Shown one piece after another: positions 28,102 to 36,849 of a stretch of DNA of 64,000 bases (its first letter is position 1; each line of letters starts with the position of its first letter). A program made the position numbers and the translations under genes. Source of the stretch: CAYMAZ01 sp964388575 (GTDB lineage: Bacteria; Bacteroidota; Bacteroidia; Bacteroidales; DTU049); NCBI GenBank assembly GCA_964388575.1, contig CAYMAZ010000009.1, forward strand, positions 1 through 64,000, given 5' to 3'. The notes beneath the pieces were generated by a model, which saw only the letters and a list, made by a program, of their open reading frames with translations, had not been told where the DNA came from and ran no database searches.

Positions 28102-28119
28102 TATCATTTTAAAATGATA
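28102..28119. repeat. 18-bp perfect palindrome in acyl-CoA operon
   Basis: TATCATTTTAAAATGATA lies in the 174-bp gap between crotonase and 3-hydroxyacyl-CoA dehydrogenase. It has no T run, so it is not a clear terminator; it could be an operator or a processing hairpin. Confidence 0.5.
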
Positions 28120-28143
28120 CAATCTGCTCATTGGAAGATTGCT

Positions 28144-28914
28144 CTACCATTTTGGTTTACGTTTTTCCAGAAATGCTTTCATTCCTTCACCCGACTCTCC
28201 GTTGCCAAAAAGATTTCCGAACTCATGTGCTTCATACTGACAGGCATTTTCAAAACTCATGTCAAATGCTTTGACTGATACTTCCTTCACTTTTTGCACA
28301 GCAATTCTGCCTTTAGATGCAATTTTCAGAGCAATATTGATACATTCAGTTAACAATTCATCTGCAGGAACTACTTTCTGAACCAATCCGATCCGTAACG
28401 CTTCATTCGAATCAATCATATCTGCAGTCATGAGATAATAAAGGGCATTAGACAAACCAACGATTTTTGGAAATCGCAAATTTCCGCAATACCCGGGGAT
28501 CAGCCCCAGATTCACTTCTGGTTGTCCGAATTTTGCATAATTGCTTGCTATTCTGATATCACATGCCATTGCAAACTCACATCCGCCACCAAGAGCAAAA
28601 CCATTCACAGCAGCAATAACCGGAAACTTAAATTCTGTCATCCTGTTAAATGTATCCTGTCCGGTTTTTGAAAAAACAGTTCCTTCATCAGAATCCTTCT
28701 CAGACATCTCAGCAATATCAGCACCCGCAACAAAAGCTTTTCCTGCTCCGGTAATAATCAATGCCCTGATTTCGTTGTTTGACTCAAGTTCATCAAACAC
28801 CTTATTCAATTCCTGAAAAACAAGCGTGTTTAATGCATTCATTGCTTCAGGTCTGTTCATCGTAAGGATCGCAATGTTTTGGTTATATTCAAGAAATAAT
28901 GTTTTCATTTCCAT
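28144..28914 (-). CDS. Enoyl-CoA hydratase (crotonase family)
   Basis: 256 residues, standard length. Features are the oxyanion-hole motif GAGKAFVAGADIAEM, ALGGGCEFAMACD with the first catalytic Glu, and GQPEVNLGLIPGYCGNLRFP with the second Glu. The usual GGTQRL reads CGNLRF here, a small departure. It hydrates 2-enoyl-CoA to 3-hydroxyacyl-CoA and would feed the dehydrogenase and thiolase downstream. It is the first gene of the operon, with a likely promoter at 28937-28944 divergent from icmF. Confidence 0.9.
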   Translation of the reverse strand: MEMKTLFLEYNQNIAILTMNRPEAMNALNTLVFQELNKVFDELESNNEIRALIITGAGKAFVAGADIAEMSEKDSDEGTVFSKTGQDTFNRMTEFKFPVIAAVNGFALGGGCEFAMACDIRIASNYAKFGQPEVNLGLIPGYCGNLRFPKIVGLSNALYYLMTADMIDSNEALRIGLVQKVVPADELLTECINIALKIASKGRIAVQKVKEVSVKAFDMSFENACQYEAHEFGNLFGNGESGEGMKAFLEKRKPKW

Positions 28915-28936
28915 TTTATGTTGTTTTTGGTTTTTT

Positions 28937-28944
28937 CAAAATTA
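28937..28944 (-). promoter_or_regulatory. -7 box for acyl-CoA operon
   Basis: Minus-strand TAATTTTG, 23 bases before the crotonase start. It lies back to back with the icmF -7 box at 28972-28979. Confidence 0.45.
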
Positions 28945-28971
28945 ACAAAATTTCAAATATGTTATCTTAAA

Positions 28972-28979
28972 TATTTTTG
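28972..28979 (+). promoter_or_regulatory. -7 box for icmF
   Basis: TATTTTTG. Transcription would begin at about 28985, which rules against an ATG at 28985 as the start and supports the ATG at 29036. Confidence 0.5.
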
Positions 28980-29035
28980 CTTTTATGATATTTTTTCATA
29001 ATATTGCACTTATTTCACAATATATTATCGAATTT

Positions 29036-32000
29036 ATGACAGAACCAACCGCATATCAGCCACAACACCCCGTCAGAATCGTCACTGCGACCTCATTATT
29101 TGACGGGCATGATGCATCAATCAATATCATGCGCAGGATTCTTCAGGCAAGCGGTGCTGAGATCATTCATCTCGGCCATAATATTTCTGCCGAAGAAATT
29201 GTCAACTGTGCTGTCCAGGAAGACGCCCAGGCCATCGCTGTCACATCCTATCAGGGTGGTCATATGGAATTTTACAAGTATATTTTTGATCTACTCAAAG
29301 CAAAAAACAGAGAAGACATCAGGATATTCGGCGGCGGTGGGGGCGTTATTCTACCTGATGAAATTAAAGAACTCCACAACTATGGCATAACCCGCATATA
29401 CTCACCTGATGATGGACGGGCAATGGGACTGCAGGGGATGATTAATGATCTGCTTAAAAACTCAGATTTTCCCAGAGGAAACACATCAGAATTTAACATT
29501 GATGAAATCCGGCAACGTAATCCACTGACCATTGCCAGATGCATTTCATCTGTTGAAAACCATCCTGAAATTTGTGAAAAATTCGCACCTCTTATTCGTG
29601 ATATTGCTGAGAAAAACCATGTACCTGTCCTTGGAATCACAGGAACCGGTGGAGCAGGGAAATCATCACTTGAAGATGAATTTGTCAGGCGTTTTCTACA
29701 TACATTTCCTGACAAGCATATTGCAATCATTTGTGTCGACCCTTCGCGCAGAAAGAGCGGCGGAGCATTGCTCGGCGACAGAATCAGAATGAATTCGGTT
29801 ACAAATCCGAGAGTGTTTGTCAGATCCATGGCAACAAGACAGGTCAATCTTTCACTTTCAAGATTCGTTCAGGCTGCTGTCAATATTCTTAAAGCTGCAG
29901 CATATGACCTGATCATCCTTGAAACATCCGGCATCGGGCAAGCCGACACAGAAATTGTTGACCACAGTGACATGACACTTTATGTAATGACTCCTGAATA
30001 CGGGGCTGCTTCTCAGCTTGAAAAGATTGATATGCTTGACTTTGCAGACATTATTGCACTGAATAAATTTGACAAGCGTGGAGGCATGGATGCTTTGCGT
30101 GATGTAAAAAAACAATACCAGCGCAATCATAAACTTTTTAATAAAGACCCTGAGACCATGCCTGTGTTTGGAACTATTGCTTCTCAGTTCAATGACCCGG
30201 GGGTTAATCAGTTATTTTCCGCAATTATCAGTATTTTAAAAGCAAAAACCGGATTTCGTGCTGATCTGCCCGAACATCATACTTTTGAAACACCTGAAAA
30301 AATTCACATCATTCCTCCTCAAAGAGTACGATATCTGGCCGAAATTTCTGAAACAGTCAGAAACTACAATTTCTGGGCTCAGAAACAGGCTGATATTGCG
30401 CAAAATCTTTACAGCATCAACGAGTCCATACAACTCCTGAAAGCAAAACCTGAGAGTGAAAACAATGCAGAAACCATTAGGCATCTAACAGCAGTTTATG
30501 ATGAATTTTCCAATCAACTTGATGAAGAAAACAAAAAAATTATTGAAACATGGCAGGATAAAATTACCGCTTACAAACAAGAGTTTTTTACCTTCAGAGT
30601 TCGCGACAGTAGCATTCAGATAAAAACACATACTGAATCTCTCTCTCATTTACATATTCCAAAAATCTGTCTTCCAAAGTATAAAGCATGGGGAGATATA
30701 TTAATGTGGAATCTTAAAGAAAATGTCCCCGGAGTGTTTCCTTTTACAGCCGGCGTATTTCCTTTTAAACGTGAAGGCGAAGATCCAACCAGGATGTTTG
30801 CCGGAGAAGGTGGACCTGAGCGCACAAATAAGCGCTTTCATTATGTTTCTGAGGGAATGCCTGCGAAAAGACTGTCAACTGCATTTGACTCCGTAACACT
30901 TTATGGAAACGATCCTGCCATCCGTCCTGATATATATGGAAAAATTGGCAATTCCGGTGTTTCAGTCTGTTGTCTGGATGATATGAAAAAACTTTATTCT
31001 GGCTTTAATCTTGCCGATCCCATGACTTCTGTCTCAATGACCATAAACGGACCAGCAGCAAGCATGGTTGGGTTTTTCATGAATGCTGCCATTGATCAGC
31101 AATGCGAACTGTACATCAGACAAAATGGTCTTTCTGAAGATGTTGAACAGAAAATTCAGCAGCTCTACGACGAAAAAAATACCATACGTCCACGTTATCA
31201 GGGACAATTGCCCGAAGGCAATAATGGTCTTGGTTTGATGCTTTTGGGAATTACCGGGGACCAAGTACTTCCTGCCGAAATCTATGAAAAAATCAAAGCA
31301 GATACCATCAGTAAGGTGCGTGGAACAGTGCAGGCTGATATACTCAAGGAAGACCAGGGACAAAACACCTGTATTTTTTCAACTGACTTTTCGCTGAAAC
31401 TAATGGGTGATGTGCAGGAGTTCTTTACCAAACATAACATCAGAAATTTTTATTCCGTTTCCATTTCCGGATATCATATCGCAGAAGCCGGAGCCAATCC
31501 AATTTCTCAACTTGCCTTTACATTATCGAACGGATTTACCTATGTGGAGTATTATCTTGCAAGAGGAATGCACATTGATGAATTTGCGCCTAATCTTTCT
31601 TTCTTTTTTTCCAACGGAACTGATCCTGAATTCTCTGTAATCGGAAGAGTGGCCAGAAGCATCTGGGCAAAGACAATCAAAAATAAATACGGCGGAAACG
31701 TACGTTCACAACAGCTTAAGTATCACATTCAGACTTCGGGGCGTTCGCTACATGCTCAGGAAATTGATTTCAACGACATCAGAACAACCCTCCAGGCACT
31801 TTATGCCATTTATGACAATTGCAATTCTCTTCACACGAATGCTTATGACGAAGCCATAACCACACCAACCGAGGAATCTGTGAGACGTGCTATTGCCATA
31901 CAACTCATCATTAACAAAGAACTCGGACTGGCTAAAAACCAAAATCCCAATCAGGGGTCCTTCATTATAGAGGAACTGACTGAACTTGTTGAGGAAGCTG

Positions 32001-32419
32001 TGCTAGCTGAATTTGACAGAATTTCAGAAAGAGGCGGTGTCCTGGGAGCCATGGAAACAGCCTATCAACGTGGAAAAATCCAGGAAGAGTCTATGTATTA
32101 TGAGCATATGAAACACACAGGAGACTTACCAATCATCGGGGTAAACACATTTCTTTCTTCAACCGGATCACCAATCCTGATTCCTGATGAAATTATCCGC
32201 TCCACACCTGCCGAAAAGCAATATCAAATTGATATGCTGAAGGAATTGCATAAAACAAATGAAGAAAAAACCCGAGTATTATTAAAAGAACTGCAACAAA
32301 CAGCTGTCAAAAACCGAAATGTGTTTAAAAAACTCATGGAAGTGACAAAATACTGTTCCCTTGGGCAAATCACTCAAAGCCTGTTTGATGTGGGCGGACA
32401 GTACCGGAGAAATATGTGA
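29036..32419 (+). CDS. icmF: Fused isobutyryl-CoA mutase IcmF
   Basis: 1127 residues from ATG 29036; an in-frame ATG at 28985 sits at the predicted transcription start. Domain order is that of IcmF: B12-binding domain (SLFDGHDASIN, base-off His25, and GGGGGVILPDEI), MeaI-like GTPase chaperone (Walker A GITGTGGAGKSS at 200-211, then DPSRRKSGGALLGDR, and LNKFDKRGG), linker, and the mutase barrel. In the active site, Phe601 (RFHYVS) and Gln776 (DQGQNT) stand where methylmalonyl-CoA mutase has Tyr89 and Arg207. This predicts isobutyryl-/n-butyryl-CoA (or similar branched acyl-CoA) rather than methylmalonyl-CoA. It needs coenzyme B12. It is divergent from the beta-oxidation-like operon, suggesting joint use in branched acyl-CoA metabolism. 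Confidence 0.95.
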   Translation: MTEPTAYQPQHPVRIVTATSLFDGHDASINIMRRILQASGAEIIHLGHNISAEEIVNCAVQEDAQAIAVTSYQGGHMEFYKYIFDLLKAKNREDIRIFGGGGGVILPDEIKELHNYGITRIYSPDDGRAMGLQGMINDLLKNSDFPRGNTSEFNIDEIRQRNPLTIARCISSVENHPEICEKFAPLIRDIAEKNHVPVLGITGTGGAGKSSLEDEFVRRFLHTFPDKHIAIICVDPSRRKSGGALLGDRIRMNSVTNPRVFVRSMATRQVNLSLSRFVQAAVNILKAAAYDLIILETSGIGQADTEIVDHSDMTLYVMTPEYGAASQLEKIDMLDFADIIALNKFDKRGGMDALRDVKKQYQRNHKLFNKDPETMPVFGTIASQFNDPGVNQLFSAIISILKAKTGFRADLPEHHTFETPEKIHIIPPQRVRYLAEISETVRNYNFWAQKQADIAQNLYSINESIQLLKAKPESENNAETIRHLTAVYDEFSNQLDEENKKIIETWQDKITAYKQEFFTFRVRDSSIQIKTHTESLSHLHIPKICLPKYKAWGDILMWNLKENVPGVFPFTAGVFPFKREGEDPTRMFAGEGGPERTNKRFHYVSEGMPAKRLSTAFDSVTLYGNDPAIRPDIYGKIGNSGVSVCCLDDMKKLYSGFNLADPMTSVSMTINGPAASMVGFFMNAAIDQQCELYIRQNGLSEDVEQKIQQLYDEKNTIRPRYQGQLPEGNNGLGLMLLGITGDQVLPAEIYEKIKADTISKVRGTVQADILKEDQGQNTCIFSTDFSLKLMGDVQEFFTKHNIRNFYSVSISGYHIAEAGANPISQLAFTLSNGFTYVEYYLARGMHIDEFAPNLSFFFSNGTDPEFSVIGRVARSIWAKTIKNKYGGNVRSQQLKYHIQTSGRSLHAQEIDFNDIRTTLQALYAIYDNCNSLHTNAYDEAITTPTEESVRRAIAIQLIINKELGLAKNQNPNQGSFIIEELTELVEEAVLAEFDRISERGGVLGAMETAYQRGKIQEESMYYEHMKHTGDLPIIGVNTFLSSTGSPILIPDEIIRSTPAEKQYQIDMLKELHKTNEEKTRVLLKELQQTAVKNRNVFKKLMEVTKYCSLGQITQSLFDVGGQYRRNM

Positions 32420-32467
32420 ACCATCCATCTTCATTTCAAACAGAACAGCAAAAGATACACACAATTT

Positions 32468-33997
32468 CTACTTCATCGCTTTTTTCAGAATTCCGAGAAC
32501 TCCCCTGATAAATGTTGCACTTGAAAGCACTTTCACTACCGGATTCTGGGCGGTAGACCTGCGACCGGAAGTTCGTCTCTGAGATTTGTACTGTGGTTGT
32601 CTGGGTTGACTTCTTGCCTGATTTGCAGCAGCTTCTTTTTCAGCTGCAGCAATTTTATGTTGAATCATTTCATATGCACTTTCCCGATCTATTACTGTAT
32701 TGTATTTTGGAATCAATTTGGATTTGCGATTAATTTCAGCTATTTCATCAGCAGTGAGAATATCCATACGACTCATCGGGGCTCTGACCATGGTTGCAGC
32801 CAGAGGCGTGGGAATCCCCTTTTCGTTGAGCGCTGTCACCAGTGCTTCACCGATCCCCATCTGGGTGATGACTTCTTCAGTTATATAAAATTCCGAGTCA
32901 GGATAGTTTTGAGCCGTGAGCCTGATTGCTTTTCTGTCAACAGCAGTAAATGCCCTCAATGCATGCTGAATCTTCAGTCCCAGCTGACTGAGCACACCGG
33001 CTGGAATATCTGTCGGATTTTGAGTGGCAAAGAAAATTCCAACACCCTTTGAGCGAATCAGTTTGACAATATTTTCAATTTGTTCAAGCAAAGCCTTGCT
33101 GGCCTGATTAAATATCAGGTGAGCTTCCTCGATAAAAATAATCAGCTCAGGTCTTCCAGAATCTCCCTGCTCAGGCATTTCCTGATAAATTTCAGCAAGA
33201 AGACAAAGCATAAATGTTGAAAACAGTTTGGGTTTATCCTGAATATCTGTGAGCCTGAGAATGTTGATATATCCCCTCCCCTCACCATCGATCCTCATCA
33301 GATCATTTATTTCAAAAGAACGCTCACCAAAGAACAGATCTGCTCCCTGATGCTCCAACTCTATGATTTTTCTGAGAATCGTCCCCGTACTCGAAGTAGA
33401 AATTCTTCCATACTCCCTTTCCATTTCGGCTTTTCCTTCCTCAGTAACATATTGAATCATCTTTTTGATGTCTTTTAAATCCAGCAAAGGCAGATGATGA
33501 TCATCACAATATTTGAAAATCATGGACATCAGGCCTGATTGTGTATCATTCAAATCGAGTATGCGGGAGAAAAGCACAGGGCCAAATTCTGAAACTGTTG
33601 CCCTGAGCCGAACACCATCTTGTTGTGACAAAGTCAGCAGTTCAACAGGGAAGCCCTGAGTAAGATAAGGAATTTGCATCTTTGAATGTCGCTCTGTAAT
33701 AAAACTCTGCTCCTCACCAGGCATGGCGATACCACTCAAATCACCTTTTACATCCATCAGTAACACAGGAATACCCTGAAGTGACATTTGTTCAGCAAGA
33801 ACCTGCAGGGTTTTTGTTTTTCCTGTCCCGGTAGCTCCGGCAATCAGACCATGCCTGTTCAGAGTTTTGAGTGGAATCTGAATTTTTGCACCTGCATTTG
33901 GCTCTTTGTTTAACATGCCACACCCGATCAGTAAACAATCGTTTTTATGGGTATAGCCTTCTGTCATTAATTTTAAGAAATTATCTTTCTGACTCAT
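32468..33997 (-). CDS. HerA-like/YjgR (DUF853) ATPase
   Basis: 509 residues of the HerA/FtsK-type ATPase superfamily, DUF853 (YjgR) group. Walker A is GATGTGKT (54-61). VLLMDVKGDLSGIAMPGEE follows, Walker B is LIIFIEEAHLIF, and an arginine-containing FFATQNPTDIPAGVLSQLG segment is typical of the group. The tail (ANQARSQPRQPQYKSQRRTS) is basic and low in complexity. Members are predicted DNA translocases or helicases but have no firmly established role. There is no nurA or sir2 neighbour, so nothing points to end resection or defence. It converges on icmF, with a 48-bp gap. Confidence 0.85.
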   Translation of the reverse strand: MSQKDNFLKLMTEGYTHKNDCLLIGCGMLNKEPNAGAKIQIPLKTLNRHGLIAGATGTGKTKTLQVLAEQMSLQGIPVLLMDVKGDLSGIAMPGEEQSFITERHSKMQIPYLTQGFPVELLTLSQQDGVRLRATVSEFGPVLFSRILDLNDTQSGLMSMIFKYCDDHHLPLLDLKDIKKMIQYVTEEGKAEMEREYGRISTSSTGTILRKIIELEHQGADLFFGERSFEINDLMRIDGEGRGYINILRLTDIQDKPKLFSTFMLCLLAEIYQEMPEQGDSGRPELIIFIEEAHLIFNQASKALLEQIENIVKLIRSKGVGIFFATQNPTDIPAGVLSQLGLKIQHALRAFTAVDRKAIRLTAQNYPDSEFYITEEVITQMGIGEALVTALNEKGIPTPLAATMVRAPMSRMDILTADEIAEINRKSKLIPKYNTVIDRESAYEMIQHKIAAAEKEAAANQARSQPRQPQYKSQRRTSGRRSTAQNPVVKVLSSATFIRGVLGILKKAMK

Positions 33998-34256
33998 TCG
34001 TTTAAAAATTTTAGAATTTATAAAACCATTTTCTTACAGTTTGTCATCTATTAGTACTGCCAATACCATATCATAGTATCCTTCAAAATTACACATATTA
34101 AATCATATAACACATCCTCTTCATCAAAGAACATAAAAAAAGCATCAGAATTTCTGCAAAAAAACCCATACTTTTATGTATCATCACATGCAAGGAATGT
34201 TAATAATTCTTTTAATAATTTGTTCTCTGCAAAAAAAATTCATATATAATAATATT

Positions 34257-34264
34257 TATATTTG
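34257..34264 (+). promoter_or_regulatory. -7 box for RND efflux operon
   Basis: TATATTTG, 24 bases before the outer-membrane channel gene. No -33 TTTG is found at normal spacing. The rest of the 290-bp gap upstream shows nothing clear. Confidence 0.45.
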
Positions 34265-34288
34265 TCGAAATTTTAAACCCAATCATAC

Positions 34289-35764
34289 ATGAAGTGTAAG
34301 CGTTTCATTGCAGTGTTTTTGTGCAGCCTGAGTTCAATGGTCATGTATTCACAAACATTGAGCCTGGAACAGTGCAAGCAGATGGCAATTGAAAAAAACA
34401 CTTCAATCAGGATAAAGCACATCCACCTGAAACAAGCAGAACATTTGAGAAAAGCTGCCTATACTCAATTTTTTCCATCACTCGGATTCACCGGCACATA
34501 CATCCGAATGAACAAGCAATTTCAGCTTCTTGAGAATGATTTGACAATACCCGTCCTTCCATCTGAATTTTACGACCCTGAAATCGGAGCCATCAACTCT
34601 TCTTTATTAAACAACCCTTCAATGATGCCACTGGCATTTGTTATGAATCCTGAGACAGGATATCCGTATGCAGATGTGAACGGGAGTCCCATATTTCAGC
34701 AATATGCATGGTTGCCCGGGGACCAGCTAACCTTCGGACAAAAGAACAATTTTCTTTTTAATCTTGGATTGATACAGCCAATATATACAGGAGGCAAGAT
34801 CAGACAAATGTATAAAATGAGTCAGATTCTTGAAGAGATGGCAAAAAACTCACTGAGTCTCGAAGAAGAAAAGCAGCTCATCGAAATTGAAGAATTATAC
34901 TGGAATCTGATTACTCTTCAGGAAAAAAACAAGCTGGCAAACACGTACAAAAATCTGCTCATAACTCTCATCGGAGATCTGGAAAACTATAAAGCTGAAG
35001 GTATTGTAATGCACAATGATTTACTTAAAGTACAGATCAAACTCAATGAAGCTGAACTGAATATTGTCAAAAGTCAAAACGGTATCAAACTGGCCAGAAA
35101 AGCTTTGTGCCAGAAAATCGGGCTGCCATTGGATGAATATTTTGAGCCGGCAGATACAGTGATTCCATCAGAAAAACTCACCATTAACCCCGAAATATTT
35201 ATCCGGTTTGCACAGCAAAATCGCTCTGACGTGAAAATGCTAGAAAACACAGTTCTTTTAACTGAAGCAGGAATCAAAATTATGCGTTCACGATTTTTGC
35301 CTGATATTGGATTTACAGCAAACTATGCATATATGAATCCCAATCCTTACGCCGGTTTTTCAAAAACATTCGGGGGGGATTATAATTTGGGTATTGCCAT
35401 GCACGTACCCTTATTTCACTGGGGAGAACGAAAGCACACTCTGGCTCTCACACAATGTGAAAACAAAACTGCATTGCTGATGCTCGAAGATTCAAAAAAT
35501 CTGATTGCATTGCAAACAGAACAGGCCATTAATAATCTGAATGAAATGTATGAAGAACTGATCATGACCCGCAAATCTCTTGAACTCGCAAATGAAAATC
35601 TGAGATTATTGTCAGATGCTTTTGAGGAAGGCATGTGTAAATCAGCAGATCTTATTGAAGCGCAGGTTTTATGGCAGGAAGCATATTCAAAACACATCGA
35701 TTCAAAAGCTACGTACAGGAAGCAAGTTTTATATGTTATGCAGGTTGGTGCCCTCAATCAATAA
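34289..35764 (+). CDS. TolC-family outer-membrane efflux channel
   Basis: 491 residues with a signal peptide (FIAVFLCSLSSMVMYSQTLS) and two long coiled-coil-rich OEP repeats. Recognisable pieces are LSLEQCKQMAIEKN, FFPSLGFTGTYIRM, LIQPIYTGGKI and, in the second repeat, RFLPDIGFTANYAYMNPNP and VPLFHWGERKH. It forms the trimeric outer-membrane duct of a tripartite pump. It is the first gene of an operon with the adaptor (18-bp gap) and the RND permease (8-bp gap). Confidence 0.9.
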   Translation: MKCKRFIAVFLCSLSSMVMYSQTLSLEQCKQMAIEKNTSIRIKHIHLKQAEHLRKAAYTQFFPSLGFTGTYIRMNKQFQLLENDLTIPVLPSEFYDPEIGAINSSLLNNPSMMPLAFVMNPETGYPYADVNGSPIFQQYAWLPGDQLTFGQKNNFLFNLGLIQPIYTGGKIRQMYKMSQILEEMAKNSLSLEEEKQLIEIEELYWNLITLQEKNKLANTYKNLLITLIGDLENYKAEGIVMHNDLLKVQIKLNEAELNIVKSQNGIKLARKALCQKIGLPLDEYFEPADTVIPSEKLTINPEIFIRFAQQNRSDVKMLENTVLLTEAGIKIMRSRFLPDIGFTANYAYMNPNPYAGFSKTFGGDYNLGIAMHVPLFHWGERKHTLALTQCENKTALLMLEDSKNLIALQTEQAINNLNEMYEELIMTRKSLELANENLRLLSDAFEEGMCKSADLIEAQVLWQEAYSKHIDSKATYRKQVLYVMQVGALNQ

Positions 35765-35782
35765 CAAACACGAAAAATCCCT

Positions 35783-36841
35783 ATGAAGATCAATAAGACA
35801 AGAAACAAAAGAAATTATACTTACTTACTGATTTTATCAGTCATTTTCAATGCTTCATGCGGAAGCAACAATCAAAATAATGACAACGTAGAAGAAGAAA
35901 GCATCATAGTAAATGTTGTCTCAGCTGAGGAATCCGTATTTACTGATATTTTTGAGTTTCCGGGAACTTGCTTTGCCAACAGGGAGGCAAATGTAGGTTC
36001 ATCTCTTCCTGGAAAGGTTGAAAAAATTCATTACAGGACCGGCAAACAGGTCAGAAAAGGTGATTTGCTTGTGAGCATGTCATCAGAAATGCTGGTATTG
36101 ACAGAAGTAGAGTACCGGACACTTGAAAAGGATTTTGAGCGTGTTACAAGGCTTAAAGAAAAGGGCAGTATCAGTGAACAGGATTATGATCATATCAAGG
36201 CAAAGTATGATGCAGCTAAAGCCAAATATGAACTGATGAGAAAAAACACTCAAATATCTGCTCCTTTTGACGGTATCATTACAGATATCATTGTTCAGGA
36301 AGGGGAAAATTTTATGTTTGCACCCAGTCTTGATCTCAATTTTTCAATGACTTCAGGTATCGTCAAGCTCATGCAAATAAACCCTGTCATCGTCAGATTT
36401 TCGGTAAATGAAAAACTGATTTCCCAGATTAAAACCGGAAAAGAAGTCGTTGTCAAATGTGATGCCTGGCCTGACAAACCCTTTGAGGGAAAAATCAGCC
36501 TGATACATCCACGATTTAATACCATGACAAGAAGCACCGATGTGGATGTTACAGTTCCCAATCCACATTCCGAGATCAAGCCGGGAATGTCAGCAAGAAT
36601 TTTCCTGTCCGGAATTGAGAAAACCGGAAGCAGTATTCCCCTTTCTGCAATAATTTCAAGACAGGCAAAAGAATATGTGTGGACGGCAAAAGACGGAAAA
36701 GCATATCTTCATGAAGTTGAAAGAATGGCCATGAGAAAAGAAGAAGCAATTGTTACAGGAATTGACCCAGGCACAATTGTCATTACTTCCAGAAAATCAC
36801 AACTCACGGAGGGGGCATCTGTCACCATCAGTAACCAATAA
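35783..36841 (+). CDS. RND efflux periplasmic adaptor (MFP) lipoprotein
   Basis: 352 residues. The leader ends in FNASC (Cys26), so it is probably a lipoprotein anchored to the inner membrane. Domains in order: barrel-sandwich half (VGSSLPGKVEKIHYRTGKQV, RKGDLLV), a short helical hairpin (EKDFERVTRLKEKGSISEQD), the second half (ISAPFDGIITDIIVQEGE), a beta-barrel domain (VNEKLISQIKTGKEVVVK) and a membrane-proximal domain. It bridges the TolC-like channel and the RND pump encoded on either side. No substrate clue is visible. Confidence 0.9.
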   Translation: MKINKTRNKRNYTYLLILSVIFNASCGSNNQNNDNVEEESIIVNVVSAEESVFTDIFEFPGTCFANREANVGSSLPGKVEKIHYRTGKQVRKGDLLVSMSSEMLVLTEVEYRTLEKDFERVTRLKEKGSISEQDYDHIKAKYDAAKAKYELMRKNTQISAPFDGIITDIIVQEGENFMFAPSLDLNFSMTSGIVKLMQINPVIVRFSVNEKLISQIKTGKEVVVKCDAWPDKPFEGKISLIHPRFNTMTRSTDVDVTVPNPHSEIKPGMSARIFLSGIEKTGSSIPLSAIISRQAKEYVWTAKDGKAYLHEVERMAMRKEEAIVTGIDPGTIVITSRKSQLTEGASVTISNQ

Positions 36842-36849
36842 ATGAAATC

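Noticed and set aside
28985..29035. Earlier ATG for icmF
   Set aside because: It coincides with the expected transcription start after the -7 box at 28972-28979, and the extra residues are not IcmF-like.
28915..29035. Possible cobalamin riboswitch upstream of B12-dependent icmF
   Set aside because: The leader is too short (about 50 bases) and no B12-box-like sequence is present.
29380..29847. 155-residue antisense ORF in icmF
   Set aside because: It lies opposite the conserved B12/GTPase region and has no family features; a shadow of the real gene.
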